Below, in pieces: positions 27,377 through 37,215 of a stretch of DNA of 64,000 nucleotides. Position numbers and translations under genes: made by a program. The notes beneath the pieces are model-generated. The model ran no database searches and had not been told where the DNA came from. It saw only the letters and a program-made list of their open reading frames with translations. Source of the DNA: Pseudomonas thivervalensis (GTDB lineage Bacteria; Pseudomonadota; Gammaproteobacteria; Pseudomonadales; Pseudomonadaceae); contig NZ_LHVE01000001.1 in assembly GCF_001269655.1 (NCBI RefSeq), forward strand, positions 434,001 to 498,000, in the 5' to 3' direction. Each line of letters opens with the position of its first letter. Position 1 is the stretch's first letter.

Positions 27377-29281
27377 ATGGCCACTCCCAGCGCTAGCTCT
27401 TATAACGCAGACGCCATCGAAGTCCTCTCGGGCCTCGACCCGGTGCGCAAGCGCCCCGGCATGTACACCGACACCAGTCGGCCGAACCACCTCGCCCAGG
27501 AAGTCATCGACAACAGTGTCGACGAAGCCTTGGCCGGGCATGCGAAGTCGGTGCAGGTCATCCTGCACGCCGATCACTCGCTGGAAGTCAGCGATGACGG
27601 TCGCGGCATGCCGGTGGACATTCACCCTGAGGAGGGCGTGTCGGGCGTCGAGCTGATCCTCACCAAGCTCCACGCCGGCGGCAAGTTTTCCAACAAGAAC
27701 TACCAATTCTCCGGCGGTCTGCACGGGGTAGGTATTTCCGTGGTCAACGCCTTGTCGACCCAGGTGCGGGTGCGGGTCAAGCGTGACGGCAATGAATACC
27801 AGATGACGTTCGCCGACGGCTACAAGGCCACCGAGCTGGAAGTGGTGGGCACCGTCGGCAAGCGCAACACCGGGACCAGCGTGTATTTCGCCCCGGACCC
27901 GAAGTATTTCGATTCTCCGAAGTTTTCCGTCAGCCGCCTCAAGCACGTGCTCAAGGCCAAGGCTGTGTTGTGCCCGGGGCTACTGGTCAGTTTCGAGGAC
28001 AAGGCCACCGGCGAGAAAGTCGAATGGCATTACGAAGACGGCCTGCGCTCTTACCTGGTGGACGCGGTCAGCGGTTTCGAACGCCTGCCTGACGAGCCGT
28101 TCTGCGGCAGCCTGGCCGGTAACAAGGAAGCGGTGGACTGGGCGCTGTTGTGGCTGCCCGAAGGCGGCGAAAGCGTCCAGGAAAGCTACGTCAACCTGAT
28201 CCCCACGGCCCAGGGCGGCACCCATGTCAACGGCTTGCGCCAGGGCTTGCTCGACGCCATGCGTGAGTTCTGCGAGTTCCGCAACCTGCTGCCCCGTGGC
28301 GTGAAGCTGGCGCCGGAAGACGTCTGGGAACGCATTGCCTTCGTCCTGTCGATGAAGATGCAGGAACCGCAATTCTCCGGCCAGACCAAGGAGCGCCTGT
28401 CGTCCCGTGAGGCGGCGGCGTTTGTTTCCGGGGTGGTCAAGGACGCGTTCAGCCTGTGGCTCAACGCCAACCCGGAAACCGGCCTGGCCCTGGCAGAGCT
28501 GGCGATCAACAACGCCGGTCGCCGTCTGAAGGCCAGCAAGAAGGTCGAGCGCAAGCGCATCACCCAGGGGCCGGCCTTGCCGGGCAAACTCGCTGATTGC
28601 GCCGGGCAGGACCCGATGCGTTCCGAGTTGTTCCTGGTGGAAGGTGACTCCGCCGGCGGTTCGGCCAAGCAGGCGCGGGACAAGGAGTTCCAGGCGATCC
28701 TGCCGTTGCGGGGCAAGATCCTCAATACCTGGGAAGTGGACGGCAGCGAAGTGCTGGCCAGCCAGGAAGTGCATAACATCGCGGTGGCCATCGGCGTCGA
28801 TCCGGGCGCCGAGGACATGACCCAGCTACGCTACGGCAAAATCTGCATCCTCGCCGACGCCGACTCCGACGGCCTGCACATTGCCACGCTGCTCTGTGCC
28901 TTGTTCGTCCAGCATTTCCGCCCGCTGGTGGACGCCGGCCACGTCTATGTAGCGATGCCGCCCCTGTACCGCATCGACCTGGGCAAGGAAATCTACTACG
29001 CCCTGGACGAAGCCGAGCGCGATGGCATCCTCGATCGCCTGGTCGCCGAGAAGAAACGCGGCAAGCCGCAAGTCACCCGATTCAAGGGTCTGGGCGAGAT
29101 GAACCCGCCGCAGTTGCGTGAAACCACCATGGACCCGAACACCCGCCGTCTGGTGCAGTTGACCCTGGATGATTTCGAAGCGACCTCGGAAATGATGGAC
29201 ATGCTGCTGGCGAAGAAACGCGCCGGCGACCGCAAGTCCTGGCTCGAATCCAAAGGGGACCTGGCCGAGGTGCTGGCCTGA
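27377..29281 (+). CDS. parE: DNA topoisomerase IV subunit B
   Basis: Protein of 634 residues: GHKL ATPase with EVIDNSVDEALAG (E42, N46) and DDGRGMPVDIH, transducer domain, then TOPRIM with EGDSAGGS (422-429), PLRGKILN and DADSDGLHI. ParE with ParC decatenates daughter chromosomes; it is cytoplasmic and essential. It heads a tight run parE-esterase-like-retropepsin-parC, with a 1-nt overlap to the next gene. Confidence 0.98.
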   Translation: MATPSASSYNADAIEVLSGLDPVRKRPGMYTDTSRPNHLAQEVIDNSVDEALAGHAKSVQVILHADHSLEVSDDGRGMPVDIHPEEGVSGVELILTKLHAGGKFSNKNYQFSGGLHGVGISVVNALSTQVRVRVKRDGNEYQMTFADGYKATELEVVGTVGKRNTGTSVYFAPDPKYFDSPKFSVSRLKHVLKAKAVLCPGLLVSFEDKATGEKVEWHYEDGLRSYLVDAVSGFERLPDEPFCGSLAGNKEAVDWALLWLPEGGESVQESYVNLIPTAQGGTHVNGLRQGLLDAMREFCEFRNLLPRGVKLAPEDVWERIAFVLSMKMQEPQFSGQTKERLSSREAAAFVSGVVKDAFSLWLNANPETGLALAELAINNAGRRLKASKKVERKRITQGPALPGKLADCAGQDPMRSELFLVEGDSAGGSAKQARDKEFQAILPLRGKILNTWEVDGSEVLASQEVHNIAVAIGVDPGAEDMTQLRYGKICILADADSDGLHIATLLCALFVQHFRPLVDAGHVYVAMPPLYRIDLGKEIYYALDEAERDGILDRLVAEKKRGKPQVTRFKGLGEMNPPQLRETTMDPNTRRLVQLTLDDFEATSEMMDMLLAKKRAGDRKSWLESKGDLAEVLA

Positions 29282-30267
29282 TGCGCAACGGTTTCGCCCT
29301 GGCGTTGTGGCTATGGGCGGGGATGGTAGTCGCAGGGCCGGCGCCGGAGTTGAAGCTGTTGTCCGAGCACGCCGTCGACGGCATGCGCGGTGGCAACCTG
29401 TCCGGGTTGGCGCTGTGCGGCGGCGAGATGTGGACGGTGTCTGATCGCGACGATGATCGCATCTACCGGCTCAAACCCGTCGATGCGCCGGTCTGGCAGG
29501 CTGAGATGGTTGAAATCGAGGTGCCGAAGGTGCCGGACAGCGGTTTGCCCTGGGGCTTGAGGTCGCGAACCTGGGCGGCGTCGTTCCTGCGTGGCGGCGA
29601 ACTGGATTTCGAAGGCATCAGCTGTGACAACGCCGGCAATCGTTATATGGTCAGTGAGTCCCATGCTGCGGTGTTGCAGGTGCCGCCGTCGGGGCCCGCG
29701 AGCTGGTTGAAAATCGCCCCCACCCTGATCCGCCAGGCCCGTGCCAGCGGCATGTTGCTGCATTTCAATGCATTGTTCGAAGGTTTGGCGATCAATCCGG
29801 CCGGTGACCAGCTATGGTTTGCGGCCGAGCGCGAACGCCGCGGCCTGTTGCTGATCAAGCGTCAGCAGACGGTGTGGGACTGCGATGGAAATTGCGTGTT
29901 GTTGAGCGAAGCGGGGCTGGAAATGCAGCCGGCGCAGTTCCCCAAGGCCAAGGCGGTTTCGCGGGATTTCGCCGACCTGTCATTGTTCGATGGCAAGCTG
30001 TTTACCCTGGAGCGCAACGCCTATCAGATCTGTCGGCGTGACCCGCGGACCGCCCAGATGGAGCGTTGCTGGTCGTTCGCCGCCGAGGCGTTGCAGGATA
30101 ACCGTCGTTATCCCCAGCCTTATGGGCTGGCCGAAGCGCTGGTGGTGGACGCCGAGGGTGCCTGGATCGGCCAGGACAACAACGATGGCACGCGGGCCGA
30201 TGGCGAACAGCGGCCGATCGTCTGGCGTTTCGCCGCGCCCGACGGTGGCTGGAGCGCCTCGCCGTGA
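29281..30267 (+). CDS. Exported esterase-like/phytase-like beta-propeller protein
   Basis: Protein of 328 residues with a short signal peptide (cleavage near VVAG, about 19). The ELDFEGISCD and FNALFEGLAINPAGDQLWFA segments, repeated ExxxxG blades, match the 'esterase-like activity of phytase' domain, a periplasmic beta-propeller. Actual substrate unknown. Its ATG overlaps the parE stop (TGATG), and its end overlaps the retropepsin gene by 4 nt, so it is part of the par transcript although its job has no obvious link to topoisomerase IV. Confidence 0.75.
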   Translation: MRNGFALALWLWAGMVVAGPAPELKLLSEHAVDGMRGGNLSGLALCGGEMWTVSDRDDDRIYRLKPVDAPVWQAEMVEIEVPKVPDSGLPWGLRSRTWAASFLRGGELDFEGISCDNAGNRYMVSESHAAVLQVPPSGPASWLKIAPTLIRQARASGMLLHFNALFEGLAINPAGDQLWFAAERERRGLLLIKRQQTVWDCDGNCVLLSEAGLEMQPAQFPKAKAVSRDFADLSLFDGKLFTLERNAYQICRRDPRTAQMERCWSFAAEALQDNRRYPQPYGLAEALVVDAEGAWIGQDNNDGTRADGEQRPIVWRFAAPDGGWSASP

Positions 30268-30785
30268 GCCCGCAGCCGCCGGGCAAGCGCGCCGGCCGGG
30301 TGCTGATGATCCTGGCCTGGTGCGCGGCGCTGTTTCTGGCGACGCGGTTTTTTGCCCAATGGGAGCAGCGCCAGCAAAATCCCAACACCCAGGTGTACTC
30401 GCAAAAAGGCGAAGGTTTTATCGAGGTGAAGTTGGTCGGCAATACACAGGGGCATTTCGTCGCCAGCGGCCAGATCAACGGCCAGCCGGTGGACTTCATG
30501 CTCGACACCGGTGCCACCGACGTGGCGATTCCGCTGGAGCTGGCCGAGCGCCTCAAGCTGGAAAAGGGTTTCGGCGTGACCTTGAGCACCGCCAACGGTG
30601 TGAGCGAGGGCTACCGTACCCGCATCGACCGGCTGCAATTGGGTGACATTGTCTTGCGCGATGTCCGTGCCCTGGTGGCGCCCGGCCTGGGTGGCACGCA
30701 AGTGCTGCTGGGCATGAGCGCCCTGAACAAACTTGAATTTACCCAGCGCGACGGCACCATGCTGCTGCGCCAGACAACGAACTGA
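30264..30785 (+). CDS. Membrane-anchored retropepsin-like aspartic protease
   Basis: GTG start, 173 residues: a transmembrane helix at about 13-30, then a single retropepsin domain (TIGR02281 type) with the active site [12 protein letters not shown] (D81-T82-G83) and a second conserved [12 protein letters not shown]. One DTG per chain means it must act as a dimer, probably in the periplasm. Substrate unknown. Overlaps the preceding gene by 4 nt and ends 10 bp before parC, so it is embedded in the topoisomerase IV operon. Confidence 0.85.
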   Translation: MSPQPPGKRAGRVLMILAWCAALFLATRFFAQWEQRQQNPNTQVYSQKGEGFIEVKLVGNTQGHFVASGQINGQPVDFMLDTGATDVAIPLELAERLKLEKGFGVTLSTANGVSEGYRTRIDRLQLGDIVLRDVRALVAPGLGGTQVLLGMSALNKLEFTQRDGTMLLRQTTN

Positions 30786-30795
30786 TGAGGCCCGC

Positions 30796-33060
30796 ATGAG
30801 CGACATTCTTGCAGACAGCTTAGACGGCGTAGAACGCCGATCGCTGGCTGACTTCACCGAAAATGCCTACCTCAATTACTCCATGTACGTGATCATGGAC
30901 CGCGCCTTGCCGCACATCGGCGACGGTTTGAAGCCGGTCCAGCGGCGGATCATCTATGCCATGAGTGAGCTGGGGCTGGATGCGGATTCCAAGCACAAGA
31001 AATCGGCGCGTACCGTCGGCGACGTGCTCGGTAAGTTCCACCCCCACGGCGATTCGGCCTGCTACGAAGCCATGGTGCTGATGGCCCAGCCGTTCAGCTA
31101 TCGCTACACGTTGGTGGACGGCCAGGGTAACTGGGGTGCGCCGGACGATCCCAAGTCCTTCGCGGCCATGCGGTACACCGAGGCGCGGCTGTCGCGCTAT
31201 TCCGAGGTGCTGCTCAGCGAACTGGGCCAGGGCACCGCGGACTGGGGACCGAACTTCGACGGTACCCTCGACGAACCCTTGGTGTTGCCGGCACGTTTGC
31301 CGAATATCCTCCTCAATGGCACCACCGGTATCGCCGTGGGCATGGCCACCGACGTGCCGCCCCACAACCTGCGGGAAGTGGCCACGGCGTGCGTACGTCT
31401 GCTGGACGAGCCGAAAGCCACGGTGGAGCAGCTCTGCGAGCATATCCAAGGCCCGGACTATCCGACCGAAGCGGAAATCATCACTCCCCGCGCCGACCTG
31501 CTGAAAATCTACGAGACCGGCCGCGGTTCGGTGCGTATGCGCGCCGTGTACCACATCGAAGACGGCGACATCATTGTCACGGCGCTGCCGCATCAGGTGT
31601 CCGGGGCTAAGGTCCTGGAACAGATTGCTGCGATGATGCAGGCAAAACCGTCGAAAGCGCCGCAAGTGGCCGACTTGCGTGACGAATCCGACCACGAAAA
31701 TCCGTGCCGCATCGTGATCATCCCGGTCAACAGCCGGGTCGACCACGACGCGCTGATGCAGCATCTGTTCGCCAGCACTGACCTGGAGTCCAGCTACCGG
31801 GTCAACATCAACATTATCGGCCTGGACGGCAAGCCGCAGCTGAAAAACCTGCGGGCCTTGCTGGTGGAATGGCTGGAGTTCCGGGTCAAGACCGTGCGCC
31901 GGCGCCTGCAATTCCGCCTGGACAAGGTCGAGCGCCGCCTGCACCTGTTGGACGGCTTGCTGATTGCCTACCTCAACCTGGATGAAGTGATTCACATCAT
32001 CCGCACCGAGGAGCACCCCAAGGCCAGCCTGATCGAGCGTTTTGCCCTGAGCGAAATCCAGGCCGACTACATCCTCGACACCCGTCTGCGGCAGTTGGCG
32101 CGGTTGGAAGAGATGAAGCTGCGCGCCGAGCAGGATGAATTGCTCAAGGAGCAGGCCAAGCTGCAAGCCCTGCTGGGCAGCGAAGCCAAGCTCAAGAAGC
32201 TGGTGCGCACCGAACTGCTCAAGGACGCCGAAACCTATGGCGACGACCGTCGTTCGCCGATCGTCGAGCGCGCCGAAGCCAAGGCGCTGAGCGAACATGA
32301 TCTGTTGCCGAACGAGAAAGTGACGGTCGTGCTGTCGGAAAAAGGCTGGGTGCGTTCCGCCAAGGGTCATGATATTGACGCGACGGGGCTTTCCTACAAG
32401 GCTGGAGACGGCTTCAAGGCCTTGGCGGCCGGGCGTTCCAACCAGTTTGCGGTGTTCGTCGACTCCACCGGGCGCAGCTATTCGGTGCCGGCCCATACCC
32501 TGCCATCGGCGCGCGGCCAGGGCGAACCGCTGACCGGTCGTTTAACGCCGCCACCGGGTGCAACTTTTGAATGTGTGCTGATGCCTGATGATGATGGACT
32601 TTACGTAATCGCATCGGACGCGGGTTACGGGTTCGTGGTCAAGGGTGAGGACCTGCAAGCCAAGAACAAGGCGGGCAAGGCGTTGTTGAGCCTGCCGAAC
32701 AACGCCAAGGTGATTGCGCCGCGCCCGGTTGCCGATCGGGAGAGCAACTGGCTGGCGTCGGTCACCACCGAAGGCCGGTTGCTGGTGTTCAAGATCAGCG
32801 ACCTGCCACAGTTGGGCAAAGGCAAGGGCAACAAGATTATTGGTATTTCCGGCGAACGGGTCGCCAGCCGTGAGGAATATGTCACGGATATTGCAGTGTT
32901 ACCGGAAGGCGCGACGCTTGTCCTGCAGGCAGGAAAGCGCACGCTTTCGTTGAAAGCAGACGATCTTGAGCATTACAAGGGTGAACGCGGTCGGCGAGGC
33001 AACAAGCTTCCGAGGGGATTTCAGCGAGTCGATGCGCTGCTCGTCGAAAACCTCAATTAG
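30796..33060 (+). CDS. parC: DNA topoisomerase IV subunit A
   Basis: Protein of 754 residues from ATG 30796 ([11 protein letters not shown]). The active-site tyrosine is Y127 in [11 protein letters not shown]. The quinolone-resistance region reads GDSACYEAM with S87 and E91, the susceptible residues. A C-terminal beta-pinwheel follows from about 500. Partner of ParE. A longer in-frame start inside the protease gene is not needed. Confidence 0.98.
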   Translation: MSDILADSLDGVERRSLADFTENAYLNYSMYVIMDRALPHIGDGLKPVQRRIIYAMSELGLDADSKHKKSARTVGDVLGKFHPHGDSACYEAMVLMAQPFSYRYTLVDGQGNWGAPDDPKSFAAMRYTEARLSRYSEVLLSELGQGTADWGPNFDGTLDEPLVLPARLPNILLNGTTGIAVGMATDVPPHNLREVATACVRLLDEPKATVEQLCEHIQGPDYPTEAEIITPRADLLKIYETGRGSVRMRAVYHIEDGDIIVTALPHQVSGAKVLEQIAAMMQAKPSKAPQVADLRDESDHENPCRIVIIPVNSRVDHDALMQHLFASTDLESSYRVNINIIGLDGKPQLKNLRALLVEWLEFRVKTVRRRLQFRLDKVERRLHLLDGLLIAYLNLDEVIHIIRTEEHPKASLIERFALSEIQADYILDTRLRQLARLEEMKLRAEQDELLKEQAKLQALLGSEAKLKKLVRTELLKDAETYGDDRRSPIVERAEAKALSEHDLLPNEKVTVVLSEKGWVRSAKGHDIDATGLSYKAGDGFKALAAGRSNQFAVFVDSTGRSYSVPAHTLPSARGQGEPLTGRLTPPPGATFECVLMPDDDGLYVIASDAGYGFVVKGEDLQAKNKAGKALLSLPNNAKVIAPRPVADRESNWLASVTTEGRLLVFKISDLPQLGKGKGNKIIGISGERVASREEYVTDIAVLPEGATLVLQAGKRTLSLKADDLEHYKGERGRRGNKLPRGFQRVDALLVENLN

Positions 33061-33239
33061 GCGTACTAGAGGGCTCGGTCTGCGATTAAATGCCGCAGAT
33101 CGATACTTTCGCGCTGGAGTCGGCGCGCATATTCACGGATGATAGGCCCTTTCAAGCGCCGGCGTGGCCGAGCGTTCTTCATAATGACCGAGTATTTTTT
33201 CACTGTGGCAAGCCTTGTGGCTGCCACCTGGACGGAACG

Positions 33240-33944
33240 ATGACTGCTCTGCGCCTCCCTATTTTGTGGCTCGCCGGCCTGCTTGGCCTGGCGGGCTGCA
33301 GCATGAACCAGCCGGTTTCGCTGTACCAACTGGACAGCGGAACCCCGGCCCAGCCTGCACAAAGCTCAGGCATGGCCGTATTGCTCGGCCCGGTTCTGAT
33401 CGCTGACTACCTGCAACGTGAAACCTTGTTGCAACGCCAACCGGACGGCAGCCTGCAAGCCGCCACTGACGGTCGTTGGGCCGGCAGCCTGTCCTCTGAC
33501 ATCGATCAGTTGCTGTTGCGCCAGGTCGCCGGGCACCTGGACAGCCAACGCGTGGTGCTGGCCCCTGCGACCCAGGGCTTCACCCCGGATGTGCAGGTGC
33601 TGCTGTCGATTACCCGCCTGGACTCGGGTAAGGAGCAACCGGCAGTGCTCGATGCCCAATGGCGGTTGATCGACCGTCGTGGCAAGGTGCGTGAGAACCG
33701 CATCGTACATCTGCAAGAGGTCCATGTCGGCACCACCGCAGCACAGGTCCAGGCCCAGGGCGTGCTCCTGCAACGCCTGGCCGAACAGCTGTCCGTGTCG
33801 CTCAAACCCCTGGCCAACCAGCCGCCTGTCGCCGAAGTGCCCCGCAAGCCCGCGCCTGCCCCGGCCAAACCGGTCGAAAAGGAAAAGGACAAGATTCCCA
33901 TGGCCTTGCCGATTCGTACGGACATGGAAGTGTTCAGGTTCTGA
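33240..33944 (+). CDS. PqiC-type transport-auxiliary lipoprotein
   Basis: Protein of 234 residues from ATG 33240 with a lipobox (LLGLAGC, Cys about 20). The domain (VSLYQLDSGTP; LGPVLIADYLQRETLL) matches PqiC/ABC-transport auxiliary lipoproteins, outer-membrane-anchored partners of MCE lipid transport systems. A Pro/Ala/Lys-rich tail (about 195-220) is added. No pqiA or pqiB neighbour is present, so it is an orphan. The 179 bp between parC and it carry no clear element beyond a weak CATAAT at 33180-33185. A hairpin terminator follows. Confidence 0.8.
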   Translation: MTALRLPILWLAGLLGLAGCSMNQPVSLYQLDSGTPAQPAQSSGMAVLLGPVLIADYLQRETLLQRQPDGSLQAATDGRWAGSLSSDIDQLLLRQVAGHLDSQRVVLAPATQGFTPDVQVLLSITRLDSGKEQPAVLDAQWRLIDRRGKVRENRIVHLQEVHVGTTAAQVQAQGVLLQRLAEQLSVSLKPLANQPPVAEVPRKPAPAPAKPVEKEKDKIPMALPIRTDMEVFRF

Positions 33945-33964
33945 TGGTCTGACTGGATATAAGA

Positions 33965-33990
33965 CAAAGCCCGCGTTGATGCGGGCTTTG
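33965..33990 (+). terminator. Rho-independent terminator after the PqiC-like gene
   Basis: CAAAGCCCGC-N6-GCGGGCTTTG, a 10-bp stem followed by TTGTTTCT. Confidence 0.85.
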
Positions 33991-34031
33991 TTGTTTCTGC
34001 CGGTTGGATTTTCCGGCGCCTTATCGGCCCT

Positions 34032-34108
34032 ATCGCGAGCAGGCTCGCTCCCACAGGAGGTTCTCTGTATGACCTCAGATCCCTTGTGGGAGCGAGCCTG
34101 CTCGCGAT
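34032..34108. repeat. REP pair (type 2)
   Basis: TCGCGAGCAGGCTCGCTCCC and its complement around a 30-bp loop, between two facing genes. Same type as the cluster at 24.4-26.6 kb. Confidence 0.85.
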
Positions 34109-34130
34109 GGCGGCATTGAAGGCAACAAAA

Positions 34131-34162
34131 AAGCCCGCAGACAATCACTCATCTGCGGGCTT
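34131..34162. terminator. Bidirectional terminator between facing genes
   Basis: AAGCCCGCAG-N12-CTGCGGGCTT with A-run on the left and T-rich sequence on the right, placed to end transcripts from both sides. Confidence 0.8.
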
Positions 34163-34186
34163 CGTTATTGTCGCCGGTACCGGGAC

Positions 34187-35704
34187 TCAGGCCTGGCGCT
34201 CATGCATCCGCGCCAGTTGCCGCTCCAGCATCGATGGATAAGGCTCCATCAAGCGCTCCACGCAGCATGCGCCTTCGGGGCTGGCGATGGGGCGGATGCG
34301 GGCGCGTTGGCGAATCAGGGCGTCGTCGTTGATCTTGCGCTCCACCAGCAGCAGGTTGCGGCTGTGTTGCGACAGCGCCAAGGCGTCCTGGGCGGTTTCG
34401 GTCAGCAGCAGGTCGATCTGGCTCAGGCCGAACAAGCCATCGCCCAGAGTCAGGCCCAACTGCAGTTGCAGGGTGATGCCGCTGTCGGCGACTTCGATCT
34501 GCAACTGGTGACCCAAGGCGCGCAACAACTCACCGCAGCAAATGGCGTTGGTCAGGTAGTCGTCGCCGCTGTCTTCGGTGTGGAACAGCATCAGCGTGCT
34601 GCCGTCGTTCAAGGTGTGCAATTCGCCCTGATAGAGCGATGCGGCCTGGTCGAGGCAGTCGCGGTAGCGCTCGAGCAACTCCTTCAGGCGCGCCTGGGGC
34701 AGGCGGCGCAGTTGATCCTGGGCACCCAGTTGCACGGCCAGTACGGCGCTGTGCTGGGGCAGGTTCGAGGCGACGGGCCGGGCAACCGGTTGAGGCGCGC
34801 CATCGATGGATTCGTCACGCAGGTCGGCGAAGGCGTCGTCGTCTTCCTCATCTTCTACCGCGCGCACCACATGGCGTGGCGCCGGTCTGGAGGCTGGCAT
34901 CGGCTGGCTTTCATCAAAGCCCGGATCGCGCAGGTTACGCACTTCGAAACCCGGCTCGGCGTCATCGTCGTCTACGTAATCGATGTCTTCGGGCTCGGGC
35001 ACCGGCTCAGGTTCCGGCGCGAAGCTGGCGTGCAGTTGCCGGGCCAGGTCGCCGATTTCGTCCTGGCGCTGGGTGGCGGGCGTGTGTTCGTCGATGTCCC
35101 GCAGCCAGACGCGCAACTGCAACAGCGGCGTGGAGATGTGCCGCCCCAGGCGCAGGCTCAAGGCCAATGCCAGTGCCAGCAGGATCGCGCTGAGGATGCC
35201 CATGCTTTGCAGGCTGATGGTCATCGGTTGCTGGAACTGGTCCATGTCCAGGCTGATGCGCAATTGCCCGGCGGTCACGTCCTGGAAAGTGATCTTGCTC
35301 TGGTACATGCCGCCGGACTCGCCCAGCAGGCCTGGCTTGGGCCGCTGCCCGGCCTCGGCGAGGATGCGGTTGTCCACGCTGTAGATGGCGGCGTGGGCCA
35401 CCAGCTTGTTCTTGGTCAGGTTGTTGAGCAGCACGTTGAGGCTGAGGATGTCGTTGGACACCAGCAGCTCGGTGGCGGACGTGGCGGTCTGGGTGGTCAG
35501 GCTTTCACCCAGGGCATCGGCCTGCTCGTGCATCGCCTGCTTGAACTGCAAACCCATCACGCAGGCATAGATAACCAGGGCCAGGGCGACCAGGATTACG
35601 TTATGGCTGGCAATGCGCAATGCAATCGGCACACGACGGTGGCGCAGTGCACGGAAGATCAGCAGGAAGAAGTTGTCGGTTTTGACTGGCGTGGGCCGGT
35701 TCAC
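34187..35704 (-). CDS. AhpA/YtjB (Smp) family membrane protein with degenerate cyclase-like domain
   Basis: GTG start at 35704, 505 residues. Transmembrane helix at about 30-50, periplasmic segment, second helix near 170, HAMP-like region to about 210, acidic disordered linker (about 215-300, with DDDDAEPGFE and EDEEDDDAFAD), then a C-terminal domain (315-455). That domain has LNDGSTLMLF and LQLGLTLGDGLFGL, resembling the core strands of class III nucleotidyl cyclases, but the metal-binding Asp positions are not kept (VLAVQLGAQ). In E. coli the smaller relative YtjB/Smp is also divergent from serB. A signalling receptor without cyclase activity is inferred. Confidence 0.7.
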   Translation of the reverse strand: MNRPTPVKTDNFFLLIFRALRHRRVPIALRIASHNVILVALALVIYACVMGLQFKQAMHEQADALGESLTTQTATSATELLVSNDILSLNVLLNNLTKNKLVAHAAIYSVDNRILAEAGQRPKPGLLGESGGMYQSKITFQDVTAGQLRISLDMDQFQQPMTISLQSMGILSAILLALALALSLRLGRHISTPLLQLRVWLRDIDEHTPATQRQDEIGDLARQLHASFAPEPEPVPEPEDIDYVDDDDAEPGFEVRNLRDPGFDESQPMPASRPAPRHVVRAVEDEEDDDAFADLRDESIDGAPQPVARPVASNLPQHSAVLAVQLGAQDQLRRLPQARLKELLERYRDCLDQAASLYQGELHTLNDGSTLMLFHTEDSGDDYLTNAICCGELLRALGHQLQIEVADSGITLQLQLGLTLGDGLFGLSQIDLLLTETAQDALALSQHSRNLLLVERKINDDALIRQRARIRPIASPEGACCVERLMEPYPSMLERQLARMHERQA

Positions 35705-35738
35705 TGAGCTCGGCTCTTTGTCCGTGAAATTGACGCGC

Positions 35739-35766
35739 AGTATAGCGACAGCCCCATGACCGGCAA
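35739..35766 (-). promoter_or_regulatory. Putative sigma-70 promoter of the AhpA-like gene
   Basis: On the minus strand: -35 TTGCCG, 16-bp spacer, -10 TATACT, about 35 bp before the GTG start. Confidence 0.5.
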
Positions 35767-35837
35767 AGCACTGGCGGTGCCCGATGGTCACTGAATGTGG
35801 GTAGAATGCGGTTTTTTTCCACCTGCGGGGGTGCGCC

Positions 35838-37052
35838 TTGCGCGAAATCGTCCTGATAAACATCACTGGCAGCGACCGTCCGGGTCTGACTGCGGCCATT
35901 ACCGGCGTTCTGGCCCAAGGTGGTGTGAACATTCTCGACATTGGTCAGGCGGTGATCCATGACACGCTGTCGTTCGGCATCCTGGTTGAAATCCCGGACG
36001 CCGAACAAAGCAAGTCCGTGCTCAAGGACATCCTGTTCACCGCCTACAAGCTCGACCAGCAGGTGCGCTTCACCCCGGTGTCCGAGGACGATTACCAGCA
36101 GTGGGTGGCCGGCCAGGGCAAGAAGCGCCACATCGTGACCCTGCTGACCCGCAAGGTCACCGCCGAGCAGTTGCAGCGCGTCAGTTCGATCACCGCCCAA
36201 TATGGCCTGAACATCGACCACATCGACCGCCTGTCAGGGCGCATGCCACTGGACACCCCGGCCGACAAGGGCAAGGGCTGCATCGAGTTTTCGGTGCGCG
36301 GCGAGCCGGCCGATCCCCAGGCGCTGCGTGCCGAGTTCCTCAGCGTGGCCCAGGAGCTGAACGTCGACATCGCCTTCCAGGAAGACTCACTGTTCCGCCG
36401 CAACCGCCGCCTGGCGGTGTTCGATATGGACTCGACGCTGATCGAAGCCGAAGTCATCGACGAACTGGCCAAGGCGGCCGGCGTCGGCGACAAGGTCTCG
36501 GCCATTACCGAGCGAGCCATGGCGGGTGAACTGGATTTTCGCGCCAGCTTCAAGGAGCGCCTGGCCCTGCTGCAAGGCCTGGACGTCAGCGTGCTCGACT
36601 CCATCGGCGCTTCCCTGCGCCTGACCGAAGGTGCCGAAACCCTGTTCGCCGAACTCAAGCGCCTGGGCTACAAGACCGCCATCCTATCCGGCGGCTTCAC
36701 CTACTTCGCCAAGCAATTGCAGGCCAAGCTCGGCATCGACTACGTGTTTGCCAACGAATTGGAAGTGGTGGACGGCAAGGTGACCGGCGTGGCCGTCGAG
36801 CCGATCGTCGATGCCCAGCGCAAGGCGGACCTGCTGCGTGAACTGGCTGAAAAAGAGGGCCTGCGCCTGGAGCAGACCATTGCCGTGGGCGATGGCGCCA
36901 ACGACCTGCCGATGCTGGCGATCGCGGGCCTGGGCGTGGCGTTCCGCGCCAAGCCGCTGGTCAAGCAGTCGGCCCGGCAAGCGATTTCCACCTTGGGGCT
37001 GGATGGGGTGTTGTACCTGCTGGGCTTCAGGGATCGCGACGGGCAGCTCTGA
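35838..37052 (+). CDS. serB: Phosphoserine phosphatase with N-terminal ACT domains
   Basis: TTG start, 404 residues. Two ACT-like segments (about 3-80 and 95-180, beginning IVLINITGSDRPGLT) bind amino acids; the HAD phosphatase follows with the nucleophile motif DMDST (196-200), LSGGF and GDGANDLPML. It makes L-serine from phosphoserine in the cytoplasm, probably with feedback through the ACT domains. A -10-like TAGAAT lies at 35802-35807. Confidence 0.96.
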   Translation: MREIVLINITGSDRPGLTAAITGVLAQGGVNILDIGQAVIHDTLSFGILVEIPDAEQSKSVLKDILFTAYKLDQQVRFTPVSEDDYQQWVAGQGKKRHIVTLLTRKVTAEQLQRVSSITAQYGLNIDHIDRLSGRMPLDTPADKGKGCIEFSVRGEPADPQALRAEFLSVAQELNVDIAFQEDSLFRRNRRLAVFDMDSTLIEAEVIDELAKAAGVGDKVSAITERAMAGELDFRASFKERLALLQGLDVSVLDSIGASLRLTEGAETLFAELKRLGYKTAILSGGFTYFAKQLQAKLGIDYVFANELEVVDGKVTGVAVEPIVDAQRKADLLRELAEKEGLRLEQTIAVGDGANDLPMLAIAGLGVAFRAKPLVKQSARQAISTLGLDGVLYLLGFRDRDGQL

Positions 37053-37080
37053 GTAACCCACCGGTCTTGGCGTCACGCTT

Positions 37081-37215
37081 TTGTGGCGAGGGAGCTTGCT
37101 CCCGCTGGCCTGTGTAGGAGCTGCCGAAGGCTGCGATCTTTTGATCTTGATCTTCGCTTGAGACTCAATTGGTCTTGGAAAGATCGCAGCCTCGCTTCGC
37201 TCGGCAGCTCCTACA
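37081..37215. repeat. Half REP pair with embedded 103-bp palindromic element
   Basis: The left arm of a type 1 REP (37081-37106) is followed by an element at 37113-37215 with ends TGTAGGAGCTGCCGAAGG and complement, and inner arms GGCTGCGATCTTTT / AAGATCGCAGCC. The right REP arm is missing. The element end supplies the stop codon (TAG) of the PilZ-like gene. The same element lies at 46418. Confidence 0.85.
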
